Positions 1 through 12,181 of a DNA stretch of 64,000 nt are shown piece after piece (within the stretch, counting starts at the first letter, position 1; the number at the start of each line of letters is the position of its first letter). Source of the DNA: Plicaturopsis crispa FD-325 SS-3 (taxonomy: Eukaryota; Basidiomycota; Agaricomycetes; Amylocorticiales; Amylocorticiaceae); assembly GCA_000827205.1 (NCBI GenBank), contig KN832556.1, forward strand, positions 989,198 to 1,053,197. The letters are read 5' to 3'. The notes below the pieces were generated by a model that saw only the letters and a list, made by a program, of their open reading frames with translations, was not told where the DNA came from and did not search any database. Both the position numbers and the translations under genes were made by a program.

Positions 1-1143
1 CATCGGAGACATCCCAAACTATTATTTTTCCATCCGAGCCGCACGTAGTCTATGGCTGTCATCAGAATACGCGTGTAGCATGAAGAGCGGTTACGCACGA
101 GGAGGGAGCCGGATGGATGCCACGTCGCCCGCCGTACACCCTTCGCATGTCCATTCAGCAACTCAATCTTAATGGTGTCTTCTAGTTCGATCAATTTCAC
201 CGCAAGTTCACTAACCGACACGTTAGTGCGCGTTATAAGCAACAACGGGGAGACTTACTCTGATGTGACTGCCACCCGCTTTCCTTTGGGATCTACAGCG
301 ACGCAGCGTATAGCAACACCAATCGCACTGGTGACGAGTCCATCCAGTTCCGCCTTTCCCTGCACATAACGCCTAACCTCGGAGTCCGCACATCCCGAAA
401 GCCAACAGTCATTCTGGAAGCCGAATGCTCAGCAGGTGCTGTAGAGACGTCGCGACTGAACTCACTGCGGAAGCAACGGAAGTGATCCCTTCTGCGGCCT
501 CAGCTGCAGCGTCCGGCTCCTGGTCTGCGCCTAGATTTGTGTGCCAGATACGGACTAGGGTGTCAGACCCGCCAGTAAACGCGTACCTTCGTCCAGGTTA
601 GCGCGACTACAACATGGTTTTTACGCTAGTCACTCACTTTCCGTCCCTCGAAAAAGCAAGACACGTCTGCCCTGGCTGATGCGCTGAGTTCACAGCTATT
701 TTGTTGTTCGCCATCGCGAGATACACGAGATTGAGAGGGAGTTGCAGACAAGAGGACGTGTGTAGTACGCGACGCGCGCGTTTCGACAATATTGGTGTCA
801 AATCTCGGCATTTGAGGAGGAAGTTGGCAGAAATTGTCGGCAAGTGCCGATTGCAAGCCAAATATTTGTCTGCCACGCATGTCCATTTTGGGCGATCGAA
901 GTTGAACTTGCCGTTAGTCCTCGAGGCAGCTCTCTTGATCTTCGCGTTTCTGTACTATCTTGCGCTTCATTTCCACCTATATATCGTCTCACCTGTCTGG
1001 CTGAACACTACACTCTATCTTCTTCACTTAAACCGCCGTATTCAACTTCTCTTGCGCGCTTCTGGTCGCCACAGCCCAATTTCAACAACTCTATCCCCGT
1101 CCAACGCGATATTCAACCTACTCCAACGATTTAACGCACAAAC
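1..1143. other. 5' flank without a recognised gene
   Basis: No convincing gene is seen here. Open frames on both strands are short, overlap each other and show no family motif. The last ~250 bases are pyrimidine-rich and run into the first ATG of the following plus-strand gene, so they probably hold its promoter and leader. Confidence 0.5.
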
Positions 1144-4100
1144 ATGTCTGCGGCAGAGCCAGCCGAAGTTCTCAAGCCCATCTTGCTCCGTTCAAGCACA
1201 CCAGGTACTTTTATCTCACGATTTCCTACCACTCCACCGCTCACTGACCGTTCCTGTAGGCGCGACTGAGAAAGGTACCTACTGGTTCGTACCCACCGTT
1301 GGCCACGTCTAACGACATCTTGCAGTAATGTCGTACCTGGAGAACATGCACAGAGCCTCACAAGCAATGGCTACTCCGTCTGAGCTCCATAGGGCACTTG
1401 AAGAGGACAACGGTGTCTATTCACCAACACCTCGTAGCAGTCGCAGTCCTCAGCAGTTGGAGCAGCTAGCGGGGTCTCAAGCTGGTTATGCAAACAGAGA
1501 AGACGATATGGACTCCAATGTGCAGGAGGGACAGTTGTCGGATATAGCGACCCCACTCCCCCAAATAGTGCGTGTTGCATGACCTCAATGCCTTACAGTT
1601 CAACTAAACACTCCTTACAGCATCATGAACCGGGTCCCGATGATCTTCCAGGGCCTCGTTTTGAATCCTATGGGTCATCTTTTGGGAATTTCGGTCCGCT
1701 TCCTCGAGATAGTCAGAACCAGGACATTCCGTGGACTACCTACACAGTGAGTCAATAACCTAGTTCTTTTAGCCAGCGTAGCGAGCGTTTTTGGCCGTGA
1801 CTATAATAACCTGACCACTTGCCTCAAGGCTGCCGCAGTTCCTCTGCCCGACGGTTCTGTTCGATCGCCTACCGCTGCTTCGCACCAGGTGAGCCTAGGC
1901 CCATCGTTTTTTGTATGCTTAACCTTATGCCTTTTGAAGCCTTGGACAGGGTTGACTAACGCACAGAACGTCCCACTCCCCACATCCACCGCCGCGCCTA
2001 CGGCCTTCACTCTCAACGTCGAAGAACCGACTGCGTCCAGCATCTCCAAGGCCGGAAAGGCGACTACTCATCGTAGCAAATCCGTAATGTCCGATGACCA
2101 GACCACTATCCCGAGAGGTGACACCGCAGCTGTAAGATTTCACCTCCGGTTCGGATCTATGTTTCATCTGACGCGTCGTTGTTATGTGCCCAGTCCGCTT
2201 CACGCGTCAGCAAGGCGCCCAAAGAGGATTTGCGCCCACTCTCGCCAATGAAGACCGGGATATCCGCAAAGTCACGTGGTACAGCGCATTCGCGTGGCGG
2301 GACCGAGAAAGGGACTGCCTACCCGCCTTTGCCAGAGAGCACCATGGGGGGCAGCCGAGTCGATAGTCCGTCGTCGCCGACACGCTCCAAACCTTCGAAG
2401 GCTTTGTCGCGGGCATATTCGCTCTCACCGTCAGATTCTCCTTCGCAGGCGGGATACAAGCAGCAAAGAGCGTCGAAAAGCCCGTCGACAAAGGTCAAGT
2501 CTGTTCCTGAAGAGGAAGCGGCGTCAGGCTCGAGGAGTCAAGCAGGTGAGTATCCGTTCTTAGAAAATAGCTCGATCCTTGACATCTTACGTCCAACAGC
2601 ACGCTCTCAGCCACCGGGATCAGTTATGTCGGGTGCGAACAATCACCAGAGTCGGCCTTTCTCACCTTACAGACACGCCGCTACCCAAGAGGACCTCCTT
2701 CATGCAGCGATCATGGGCTCAGCGGCTCAAGCATCCAACAAAGCACCCTCATCTCGCCACTCGCATTCGCACTCGCATTCTCACCAATCTCCTCGGAGCG
2801 GGAAGCAATCACGAGCCAACGACCCAAATGCGACACCGACCCCTTCCCGGCCGCAGTCCCCCTACTCAGCCGATCTCAACCACGAGGAGGAAGAGATGGT
2901 CCGCGAAGCTTTGACGCCCTTTACACGCCCGACCTCATTTGCGGGATCGGCTTTGGACGTGGATGCCGCACAGTCACATTTCCATGACATGGATCTTTGC
3001 ATTCTACTACACCAGGTTGAGGATCCTATGGTGCACGACGTCGTGAAGAAAGCCTTGAGAAAAGCGATCCGCGCACGGGTTAAAAAGCTTGGCCTGAAGC
3101 ATGATAGCGAGGTCAGTCAGTTTTTGTTTCTTTTCTTGGAAGGTGTCTGATTTTTTGTGTTCTCTGTGTTAGTCAATCAAACAGTACCGAAACTCGTTCC
3201 ACAACCACCACCCTGATGTGCATCTGCAGCCCAACTACACCCCAACTCTCACCTCTGACGAGCCGCCTGCTTGGGCCAAGGAACTCATGGAGGGTATGGT
3301 GCGCATGCAGCAGCGGCTCGACGGACTTGGCCCCAAGATCGAGCGCCTCAAATCCACAAGGAGTACACGGTCCTACCAAGATGGCGAGTCACGCTTCCAA
3401 GGGACTTTCCAGTCTTCGGAAGTCGACTTGTACCCCCAGACGCCCATGACGGAGACGGTCAATATTCAGACGCATCCTACGGGTACCGAGTATCAGCAGC
3501 CCGAGACGGAGATTGTCATTGACGCTGACAATGTTGGCTCCATCCATCATGCTGACGAGTCTACGCACGGGGGAGCGATCCAAGAGGAAGACGCATACGA
3601 GGACGAGGAGCATGACGGTGGCCGGGACTTTGCAGGCACCCAGGATGGCAAGACGCAGACCCGCACTCACGGCTCCTTGAGTGAATTCGATGGTCGGGAT
3701 GACTCGCCTGGCCAACAGTATCTGGAAGAGGAGCTGTATAAGCTCAGGGTCAAACCTGGAGGCAGTCAATCTGGGGTATCTCACCGTACTTGGGAGGTTG
3801 CACGAGACGACGACCATGACGATGAAGGCTACGAAGACGACGGAGACGGGCACAACGCCATCACGGAGTCTGGTCTTCCTGAAATCCCTGACGGTGGCAA
3901 CTACACCGACCGGCGGCCCTCGCCACCCCTCCCACCCCTTCCGCATGAGACCCGACAGGATTTGATCACCCCTACGCAAGGTGGCCAAGTCTGGAATGGC
4001 AATTCGTACGGAGCAGAGTCGTCGCCACCGCCCTGGCAGAGAATTCACCAAAGACTTCTTGGCTGGGCTATCGTCTGGCCGATAACCCAGCTCGATGAGG

Positions 4101-4879
4101 CGCTCAACAGCACGACGCGTGGCATGCAGGTCGATGAGATTGCTCTGAGCATATGGTCTACACAGACATACAAGCGTTATGTGAGGAGCAAGATGACGGA
4201 CAGTCCTCAGGGGCGCGTGGACCGCTTATTTGTTCCACCCAACATGGCCGACGCTATCAACACTGCCGTGTTCCACGGACGCCACGGTGACGCTAGTGGC
4301 ATACTGCGGGATCTTTGGAGCCCTTTTGGTTTGGATGGAATGCCACGCTTGTTGATTGTGTTGGCCAAGCATCGGTCTGACGAAAATCACTGGGTCGTGC
4401 ATCGGTAAGAGTTGTATCACTGTTTACGTGTTATCACCATTCTGATCTCACATTAGTTTCTCGCTGCCTGACGGCGCGCTCACAACTTACGATTCGTTCC
4501 CCGAGCGCACTTTGCCTGACGGACGGGTATGTTTGCTTTTGCGGCTATTGATCTCGTGTTGCTCACAAAGCTCCTGCAGCCTCTCGGCTGGTGGTTCGCT
4601 ATTCGCGTAGCATGGCCGAACGCGATTTACCCTAGTCCCGACCACCTGATGCAGAAGATGGTCCGCCTGCACCGACCGATGCAGCTGGGAATCGACAACT
4701 CTGTCGCAGCTGCTGGCATTTGGCGCAACCTTCTTATGGGCTCCCGCGCAGAACGCAGCTTAGACCTTGAGCGTCTCCGGGATCTCATCAATACCGAGGT
4801 GAAAAACCTTCGCCAGCGTAAACTGCAGGGCAAGCTGTCTATTGGAGGACCGAAGCCCAACTGGGAGGACATGAATTGA
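1144..4879 (+). CDS. Large disordered protein with C-terminal Ulp1/C48-like domain, apparently without its cysteine
   Basis: About eleven exons joined by short GT-AG introns give roughly 1,040 residues. The N-terminal two thirds are Ser/Pro/His-rich and probably disordered, including an alternating His-Ser run near 2758-2790. A middle segment (near 2890-3110) contains a short helical basic stretch. The C-terminal ~230 residues look like a Ulp1-type (peptidase C48) fold: HWVVHRF (near 4388-4462) for the catalytic His, TTYDSF for the Asp, and PMQLGIDNS (4676-4702) where the family has Q-x(5)-Cys. No Cys is present in that segment, so proteolysis is unlikely. Start: first ATG in frame, before a short exon. 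The family assignment rests on motif spacing only; the protein may instead be a binding scaffold. The downstream neighbour is convergent. Confidence 0.7.
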
Positions 4880-5370
4880 GTTGTAGGCGAGACATTGGGA
4901 CGATGTTATAGACGTTTTGTGATGTGTGTACTGTTATCCTTTTCTATCGGTTTTCTTCCGCTGCGCTACCCCCCTCCTCCTTCTCTACCGTTCCCTCTGC
5001 GTCACCCTCCCTCTTGTTCCGCCGTCATATTGGGCTATCCACGGCATACAGAACTCTTCTAGCTGACTGTTGATCTTTGTCATGGATGTACGGCTCCAAT
5101 GTTGTTTGACTTACATACCAATCATGCCACTAAATACTAAGTAGCCTATGCTAAATACAATCTATTCTCGATACGCATCTCGGGCAAGCTGCATTTATGC
5201 GGCGCAGTGCCAAGCGCTGAAGGGCGAAGCGTACTGGGGGTACTTGTCAATGATTATTGCATGAACGTGTCCGCGGAGAGACGCTCCAATAGAAGCTAAA
5301 ACGCACCGGTGCAAATAATAGGTGCTAAAAGCACAACGCGACATTCCGGTGACATGGTCGGCCTTGTATG
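4880..5370. other. Convergent 3' intergenic region
   Basis: This separates the ends of two convergent genes. It has pyrimidine-rich and AT-richer stretches (for example TACTAAGTA near 5137) that fit 3' UTRs and polyadenylation. No gene is seen. Confidence 0.45.
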
Positions 5371-5701
5371 TCAGAGGGAGTTTGCGCCCATATGTTCCGC
5401 CAACCCATGTATCGCCTCTTCAGACGGTTTTAGGGCCTGTAAAGTTGACGCCTCTGCATGATCCAGTGTTTTCGTCTGTAATTCCGTCTAAATGTCAATG
5501 CATAGCGTGGTCACTACGATTCTTCGATATTACCGTGTATATAGCCTGCACTTGCAAGTTGTCCAGAGCCTCTCTAGCGTTCGCGCTTTGTGTCCTTGAG
5601 ACACGTTTGTTTTTGTTCCTGGCTACTTGCTTCGCTTGTTTGCCGACTGCGTGCTTTGCATCCCGCAAGGGGACCGATCGTTTCTTGGAGGCCTTCGCCA
5701 T
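5371..5701 (-). CDS. Small lysine-rich hypothetical protein (90 aa)
   Basis: Two exons (5534-5701 and 5371-5475) joined by a 58-nt GT-AG intron give 90 residues in one frame. The start MAKASKKRSV is followed by a basic stretch rich in Lys and Arg (residues 1-35) and then an acidic/neutral helical half ending GANSL. The size and charge fit a small nuclear or nucleolar protein, but I do not recognise a family. It is divergent from the Ysh1 gene, 341 bp apart, so the two probably share a promoter. Support is the clean splice, the frame kept across it and the biased composition. The overlapping plus-strand open frame is a less likely alternative. Confidence 0.5.
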
Positions 5702-6042
5702 GACTGGCCAGTGCTCGAACGGTATGACGGTGCAGGTCGCGTTGAACGACTTGAAATAAAAATATCCATCAGCCACAATTGCCCGATCTAGCTGAGGCAC
5801 GTGGCGGCTGTCTTCCTCGTCCTCGCGGAGAAACTGACTTGTTCACTACCCTCAGGACTTCACTGTCTTTGCCTGCAATCCAACAAGACTATCTACTACC
5901 ACTCAGACTATCTGGTCTAGCGCCCTATTCCAGAAAAGAAACTACACCTGGAGAAAAGCTGAAAATCTCCGTCACGGCCCTGCTTTCCACGTCGACTTTT
6001 GCGCCTGTGTGCGGGTGAATCCATTTTTGAAGTGTGACCAAC
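5702..6042. promoter_or_regulatory. Shared divergent promoter region
   Basis: This is a 341-bp spacer between two head-to-head start codons. It has CT-rich plus-strand stretches and no obvious TATA box. Assignment as a bidirectional promoter follows from gene arrangement only. Confidence 0.4.
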
Positions 6043-9000
6043 ATGGCGGACGCACCGACGCTCAGTGTGACGATGCTTGGAGCAGGCCAAGAGGTTGGCC
6101 GGTCTTGCTGCGTGCTGCAGTATCGTGGTAGGACAATCGTGTGCGACACTGGCATTCACCCTGCGTACAGTGGGATGGCATCGCTTCCGTTCGTGGATGA
6201 ACTAGACTGGAGTACTGTTGATGCAATACTGGTTACACAGTACGTCTATTCTGCCGTCCTTTATGTCCTGCTTTCTTGAATGTCCAAACTAGCTTTCACC
6301 TGGATCATGCCGCCGCGTTGACTTATATCACGGAAAAGGTAATGCCGATATCGACCAATGACTTTCCACCTCTGATCGTATTTGTTAAGACCAATTTCCG
6401 AGACGGCAAGGGAAAAGTATATATGACCCACCCAACCAAAGCTCTCCACAAATTCATGATGCAGGATTTTGTCCGCATGAGGTCTGTCTATATTGGCTTG
6501 CATGCGTTCGTACAGAAACTTACTTCACGCTATCAAGTTCGTCTGGAGAAGATGCGCTTTTTACACCTCTAGACATGTCGATGTCATTGGCCTCTATCAT
6601 CCCTGTTTCTGCCCATCAACTCATAACACCCTGTCCTGGCGTCACATTCACTCCTTACCACGCTGGCCACGTTCTTGGCGCTTGCATGTTCCTCATTGAC
6701 ATTGCAGGGCTCAAAATATTGTACACAGGAGACTATTCTCGCGAGGAGGACCGACATCTTGTTAAGGCGGAAGTTCCTCCAGTACGACCGGATGTCTTGA
6801 TCGTCGAAAGCACTTTCGGTGTGCAGGATTTGGAAGGTCGAGAAGAAAAGGAAATCCGATTTACGACCTTGATACACTCAATTATCCGGAGAGGCGGCCA
6901 CGTCCTACTCCCCACTTTCGCTCTTGGTCGGGCGCAGGAGCTGCTTCTCATTCTGGACGAGTACTGGAAGAAGCATCCCGACCTTCATCAAGTGCCTGTC
7001 TACTATGCCTCCAGTCTAGCCCGCAAGTGCATGGCGGTCTATCAGACATATATCCACACCATGAATTCCAACGTCCGGTCCAGGTTTGCCAAGCGTGATA
7101 ATCCATTTGTGTTCAAGTACGTTCCGCTGTCTTTTTCTTCTAGAACCGTACTCACTGCATCAACAGGCATATATCAAACGTACCGCAATCGCGAGGATGG
7201 GAGCGCAAAATATCCGAGGGACCACCTTGTGTCGTACTGGCCAGCCCGGGTTTCCTAACGTCTGGTCCCAGTCGAGAACTACTTGAGCTGTGGGCACCCG
7301 ACTCCCGCAACGGTCTGATCATCACTGGCTATTCAATTGAGGGTACAATGGCGAGGGTGAGTGATAGCCGGGTATTTGTGCAGTTGGTGGCGTACGGCGC
7401 ACTTCATGTCCTTGTATATATGTCGATGCAATGCACACTTCACTTTCCTCCTTCCTGCCACCGTCTCAGTTTTTTCGCCCGAAGCTTTTGCCGTCACCCC
7501 CTGCGTGAAGTGCATCTGAACTCATGACATTATTTCCAGGATATCATGACCGAACCAGACGAGATCACCTCGCTGAAGGGCGGCAACTCGATACCCAGGA
7601 AAATATCCGTCGACTATATTTCTTTCAGTGCCCATGTCGACTTCTCACAAAACTCGGAATTTATCGAGATGATCAAGGCGCAGCACGTTGTATGTCACTA
7701 CGTTTCTTCCCACTTGTTTCGCACTCATGGCCTCGTAGGTCTTGGTTCACGGGGAGCAAAAGGCGATGGGGCGTTTGCGCGACAAGATGACCTCGCGATA
7801 CAAGGACAGGGATGAGGACGTCAAAATCCATACCCCTCGCAATCTCGAAACGCTGAACCTGTCATTCCGTGGAGAGCGAGTGGCGAAGGTATGCACATAT
7901 CTTCCTAGTTAACCTTTTATTTACAAACGGTCAATTTCTTCCTAGGCTATCGGGGCACTCGCGAACAAAGCTCCCCAAGCCAACGATATCTTGTCAGGGC
8001 TCCTCGTCGCAAAAGACTACTCTTACACACTCTTGGACCCCCGCGACCTAAGGGACTTTGCCGGTCTTTCAACATGCTCTGTTACGCAAAGACAGAACAT
8101 CGTCCTTGGCGTTGGCTGGGATCTCGTGCGGTGGCATCTCGAAGGCATGTTCGGCAGCATCGAGGAAGGTCTGGATAAGGATGGGGTTCCAACCATGCGT
8201 GTACGCCTACCTCACTATAATTTGCTCTGCGTAGGCTCATTAATTTTGCCAGGTCATGGGTGCCGTGGATGTCAAACACACCCAACAACACGAACTCACA
8301 CTGGAATGGGACTCTAGCGCGAGCAACGACATGATCGCTGATTCTGCTTTGGCCCTCATAACGGGCATTGACAGTAGCCCAGCCTCCGTTAAACGTCAGT
8401 TCAGTATTGCTCTCCGTATTCGCACATTTTCTAACACTGGCCGACAGTCACGACTAATGGGCACTCTCATGAGCATTCTGACGACGAGTCCGAATGCCAC
8501 CCGCATGCCGACACGCGCGGCGACTCCGTTGCTGTAGCACGTATACGTATAGAGCGGCTCGCGATGTTCCTCGAAGCACACTTCGGAGAGATCGAACTGC
8601 ACATGCCCGAGGACGCCTCGGAGATGGAGCAAGGCGAGGACAGTAACGAACCCTCGCTGGTCGTGCATATGGATGAAGCGGATGCGCGCATCAACCTGGT
8701 GTCATTGGTAAGCCTCAAATGCTTACCACGGTAATGCATCGCTGAACAGATAGGGTAGGTAGTGACCAGTGCAAACGAGACTCTTCGGAAGCGCGTAGAG
8801 GTTGTGTTGGATATGGCGGTGACCACCGTGAGCTCCTTGGCAGAGTCCTTCGTATCGGGCGTTCCGCTCTCGAGCGAGGATGCTCCGCTGGTGAAGGAAG
8901 CTGGCAAGGGCGCGACACCGTCTACTGACGGTATCGTTCCGGCTCAAAAATCATCTGGTGCCGATGACACCCCCACGGAGGGAGATGGGACGACAGCGCC

Positions 9001-9100
9001 CCCACAGAGCACCAATACCGCGGGGGATGGTGCTGTTGACCATGGGGAGGAGGAAAGCGAGTCTGAGGATGAAGGGGGCATCTTGCAGGTGCATGATTAG
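6043..9100 (+). CDS. ysh1: Cleavage and polyadenylation endonuclease Ysh1/CPSF73
   Basis: Eleven exons sum to 2,403 nt, giving 800 residues with frame kept through every junction. This is the zinc-dependent endonuclease of the nuclear pre-mRNA 3'-end processing complex. The metallo-beta-lactamase motif HFHLDH is at residues 66-71 and is assembled across the first intron. The remaining metal ligands are also present: His156 (YHAGHVLGA), Asp177 (GDYSREED), His400 (SFSAH) and His422 (LVHGEQK). The beta-CASP domain carries [17 protein letters not shown]. The C-terminal domain contains a His/Asp-rich insert ([10 protein letters not shown]) and an acidic tail ending ILQVHD. Length and motif order match the family. 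The intron at 7357-7539 (183 nt) is unusually long for this locus. The ATG at 6043 is used because GTG or earlier codons give no homology. Confidence 0.96.
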
Positions 9101-9725
9101 AATTATACTCGCTGATATGACCATATTCCATAATACTGTAAATGTTGCAGTCATAGTATCAATGTATCATAGCATGAGATAGCTTGCAAGGGTGCTTTGA
9201 CTGTGTGGGTCGGTTGCAGTCGGTGGTTTACTTTATTTAGAGAGAGATATTCTCGAAACAATGTACTCGCGGTTGAGCGTGGGTGAGATGGTAGTCAGAT
9301 ATTTCTGGTATACATACGTCGACAATTTAGCTGGCACAAATCTACTGCATGTTAAGTACGATAGTGGAGAACATAACAACGAGTCTATAGGGATAACAAA
9401 GCGATACATCATAAAAACTGTGTCTAGTTGGAAGACAGGCACCAAGGAGTGAATACCAAGCCTCCCTCCCCTTCCAGGGTGCCGATAGAAGTGTAAAAGT
9501 AGGACCCTCCGCCAGTGTGGACCACCGAAGTATCACAGGAAGCAGACTAGGCGTATGTATGGTCTGCCGGCAAGCGTAGCGTTTCTCAACCCAGGAGACA
9601 CGGTGCACATCGTAATCCATACACGCGAATTCCCTGTAACAGCACCGGAATAATTATAATAACACAACACACCGATAGAAAAAAGATAGGGATAGGACCG
9701 GGACATGTGCGCCGGTGGTGTAGAA
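9101..9725. other. Convergent 3' intergenic region
   Basis: This 625-bp stretch lies between the convergent ends of Ysh1 and the glycopeptide-like gene. It is AT-richer than the coding DNA and holds only short, unconvincing open frames. It probably contains both 3' UTRs. Confidence 0.45.
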
Positions 9726-10971
9726 TCAGTGTTCGAGGCGCCTGCGGTGAGAGCGGAGCGCGCGGGGGCTGAGGGCGGCCGGTGCACGCGCAGCAAGCTC
9801 GGCCTCGGCGTAGACGCGCGCCGAAAGGTCTAGATTCTCGCGCTCCTCGATCAGAGCACGACGCTTCGCAGCAGCAGCGCTGCACGTCTTGCGACTCGGC
9901 CGAGTAGAGCTTGCTGCGGCAGGGGCTGCAGTTTTTGATTGAGTCTGCACACTGGTCGAGCTGGACGTCGCGACGGCCTTGGATGTCGTATGCGTAGAGA
10001 CAGCAGCATTATTGTGAAGCTCACTTGTAGCAGAAGCGGCAGCTGCTGTGGTAGACGGCGATGAAGCTGGCTTCGACGACGACGACGACGAAGAGTCAGA
10101 GGCTTCACCGCAGAACGTGATGAGTAGGTTGACCTGTTTTGTTCACGGTGAGGGTGTATCGTTTTCGCAAGGGAAAAGGTGCATACATTGTCATCTTCAC
10201 ATTGCACCTGGACCTGGTTGTCATCCGGCTTGAAGAATGCTGTATTGCAACTGGCGCTTGCGCCTGAAAATTTCACGACGTCAGCAGCGAATACATCAGG
10301 CAGCACAATGTGGCAGGCATACAGGTAGTGGCGCCCAGGTTTTCGCAGCCGCCGTAGTACGCAAAAGATGTAGTAACGGAAAATGCGTGCCTAAAGGGAG
10401 GAGGATTAGTGGAGTCCCACAGCAATTATCGATTATGCGTACGGTGTGATCAAGGAGATGTCGGTACTGGAACCTCCACCGGCAACCTGGGGGTTGGCAA
10501 GGTTCATTTCCATGAGCGTGCATTTTTCGCCGTTGAACCCGCAGGATCCTGAGAAGCAAATTATGTTTAAATGGTATAGTCCGCGACATCATGGATGGTC
10601 ACCAACCCGTTTGCAAGTAACTGCCGAATACAACAGTTAGAAAGCATGACCAAAATGGAGATGATAGAGCGGCTTACGCGATACCAGCGAAAGCGGCGTC
10701 GCTGGTGTAGTCTTGGCCAGTGGACACGGCTTTCCCGTCGACAATGAGTGTAGGCTGTGTTCGCGCCCATAAATTAGACTCGGAAAGAACGATAAGGATG
10801 ATTTCTTTACAGTTCCAGAGCCACACCTACGAAGTACGCGTCTTGGTTATTTTTCAAACTGAAAGAAAGGCGAAATGCGTACTTGTTATCGAATTTGACC
10901 GTGTGGGATTCTGCGCTGACGCGGGAAGCGACGAGCGCCGCGCTGAGAACAGTAAGGATCGTGAATGCCAT
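9726..10971 (-). CDS. Secreted cysteine-rich 'glycopeptide'-type protein
   Basis: Seven or more introns join to a continuous 284-residue protein. A signal peptide (residues 1-20, hydrophobic core TILTVLSAALVA, cleavage near VSA-ES) is followed by a compact domain to about residue 157. This domain has eight or more Cys, including DNKCGSGTP, TGSCGFNGEKC, YYGGC and NLLITFC. This pattern is what I know as the basidiomycete secreted 'glycopeptide' family; its function is not established. Residues 160-230 are a Ser/Thr/Ala-rich, probably O-glycosylated linker with a run of seven Ser. The protein then ends in a basic helical segment (SPRALRSHRRRLEH), so there is no GPI-anchor signal. It is divergent from the GH76 gene, and a TATTTTA element lies ~150 bp upstream. 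Confidence 0.75.
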
Positions 10972-12181
10972 TGCAAGGGACTGTTGAGGGGAAAAGAGAG
11001 TGGGGGCGCTCCAACAAGAGTTTATGAGAAGGGGGGAACGAGGAAAACACGACGGGGAAAGGTCAACAGCAGCTCGCCGCACAATGACCCTTGAATTGCA
11101 TGAAGCCAATGGGGAGTCGCCCCTATTTTAGCGTTGTAGCCGTGGATCTCACACACTGCGGCCAGCTACAACCGCGATACCCTCGAAATTAATTCTCGGT
11201 CTACAACGTTTAAACCCTACTCCTCAAGGCTATCGTCAGGAATCAATAACACGACGCTCGGATTGTCATTGGCAGTCTTGCCTTTGCATCAACACGGGTC
11301 GCTTGCTCGCCGCGGCAGTAATCTAGCCACGACTCAAGTTGCCAAACGAAGAAGGACTTGCAGATCAGTACACGAACAACACGGTTCGGCACATGATGGC
11401 CTGCTAGTATCGTGAGGCGACATAGCAGTACTCGCCACGGTCTTGTCGTCCAAGCTCTTAAGCTTCATATAGCACCGACGACGGCCGTACGTCGCGCGAA
11501 GAACGCCGTCGGGGACCATAACAACAAATGTGCCGGTACCGTGATGTGTCGGTCTCTAGATCTGTTCTCACAATACGGTTCATGTTCAGTCCGCTACTCT
11601 GCGTTGCATGGATATCAGATCATGAGATTGAGCATGACAGGAACGTCGCAGGCACCATCCCAGAAATAAACAGCTTCAAGCCTCATCCAACGCTGCACAT
11701 GGCTGCAACAGTACCAGGGCCTACCAAATGTCACCGTGGATGACCCATACCATGCCGTACGCCGTTCATTCATCTTTCGCCGTTGCACGCAATCGCATTA
11801 ACCCTAAGCATTTGGTAGTCTAATACCCGTCCGTTGCCGTCGCTCATCAGAGCGTGGGCGCTCGATGTTTCGACACGGATGCGTCTTGCACAGAGCACGG
11901 GCGTTCTCCCCGAATCCGAGCGTCAATAACCCGTTGCTCAACACCACGGACAGGCTAGATCTTTATTACCTTATGACCATGTCAACCTTAGAGCTGATGG
12001 AGATTATTCATGATCTACACAACAATTGAAGTCGAATTCAAACATCTACACAGCCTCGATGCTCATTAGACGCTCATTTAAAGGGAATGCCTGGCCGTGC
12101 CCTAGCATCCACCTCTCCCCGCTTGCCTTTGGCTGATCGACCTACCGATCTCTACATTCTTTTACCTTCCCGTCTGTCAGG
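10972..12181. promoter_or_regulatory. 1.2-kb divergent spacer between two secreted-protein genes
   Basis: There is no convincing gene between these head-to-head starts. TTTAAAG at 12077-12083 is ~100 bp before the GH76 ATG and could be its TATA-like element. TATTTTA at 11124-11130 (read TAAAATA on the minus strand) is ~150 bp before the other ATG. The length suggests room for separate regulated promoters. Confidence 0.4.

Noticed and set aside
701-1312. Plus-strand open frame of 203 codons
   Set aside because: It starts at a non-ATG codon and runs in a different frame into the first exons of the next gene; composition is random-like.
5322-5759. Plus-strand open frame of 145 codons
   Set aside because: It covers the whole small basic gene on the opposite strand, which has a clean splice and biased composition; this one has no ordinary protein pattern.
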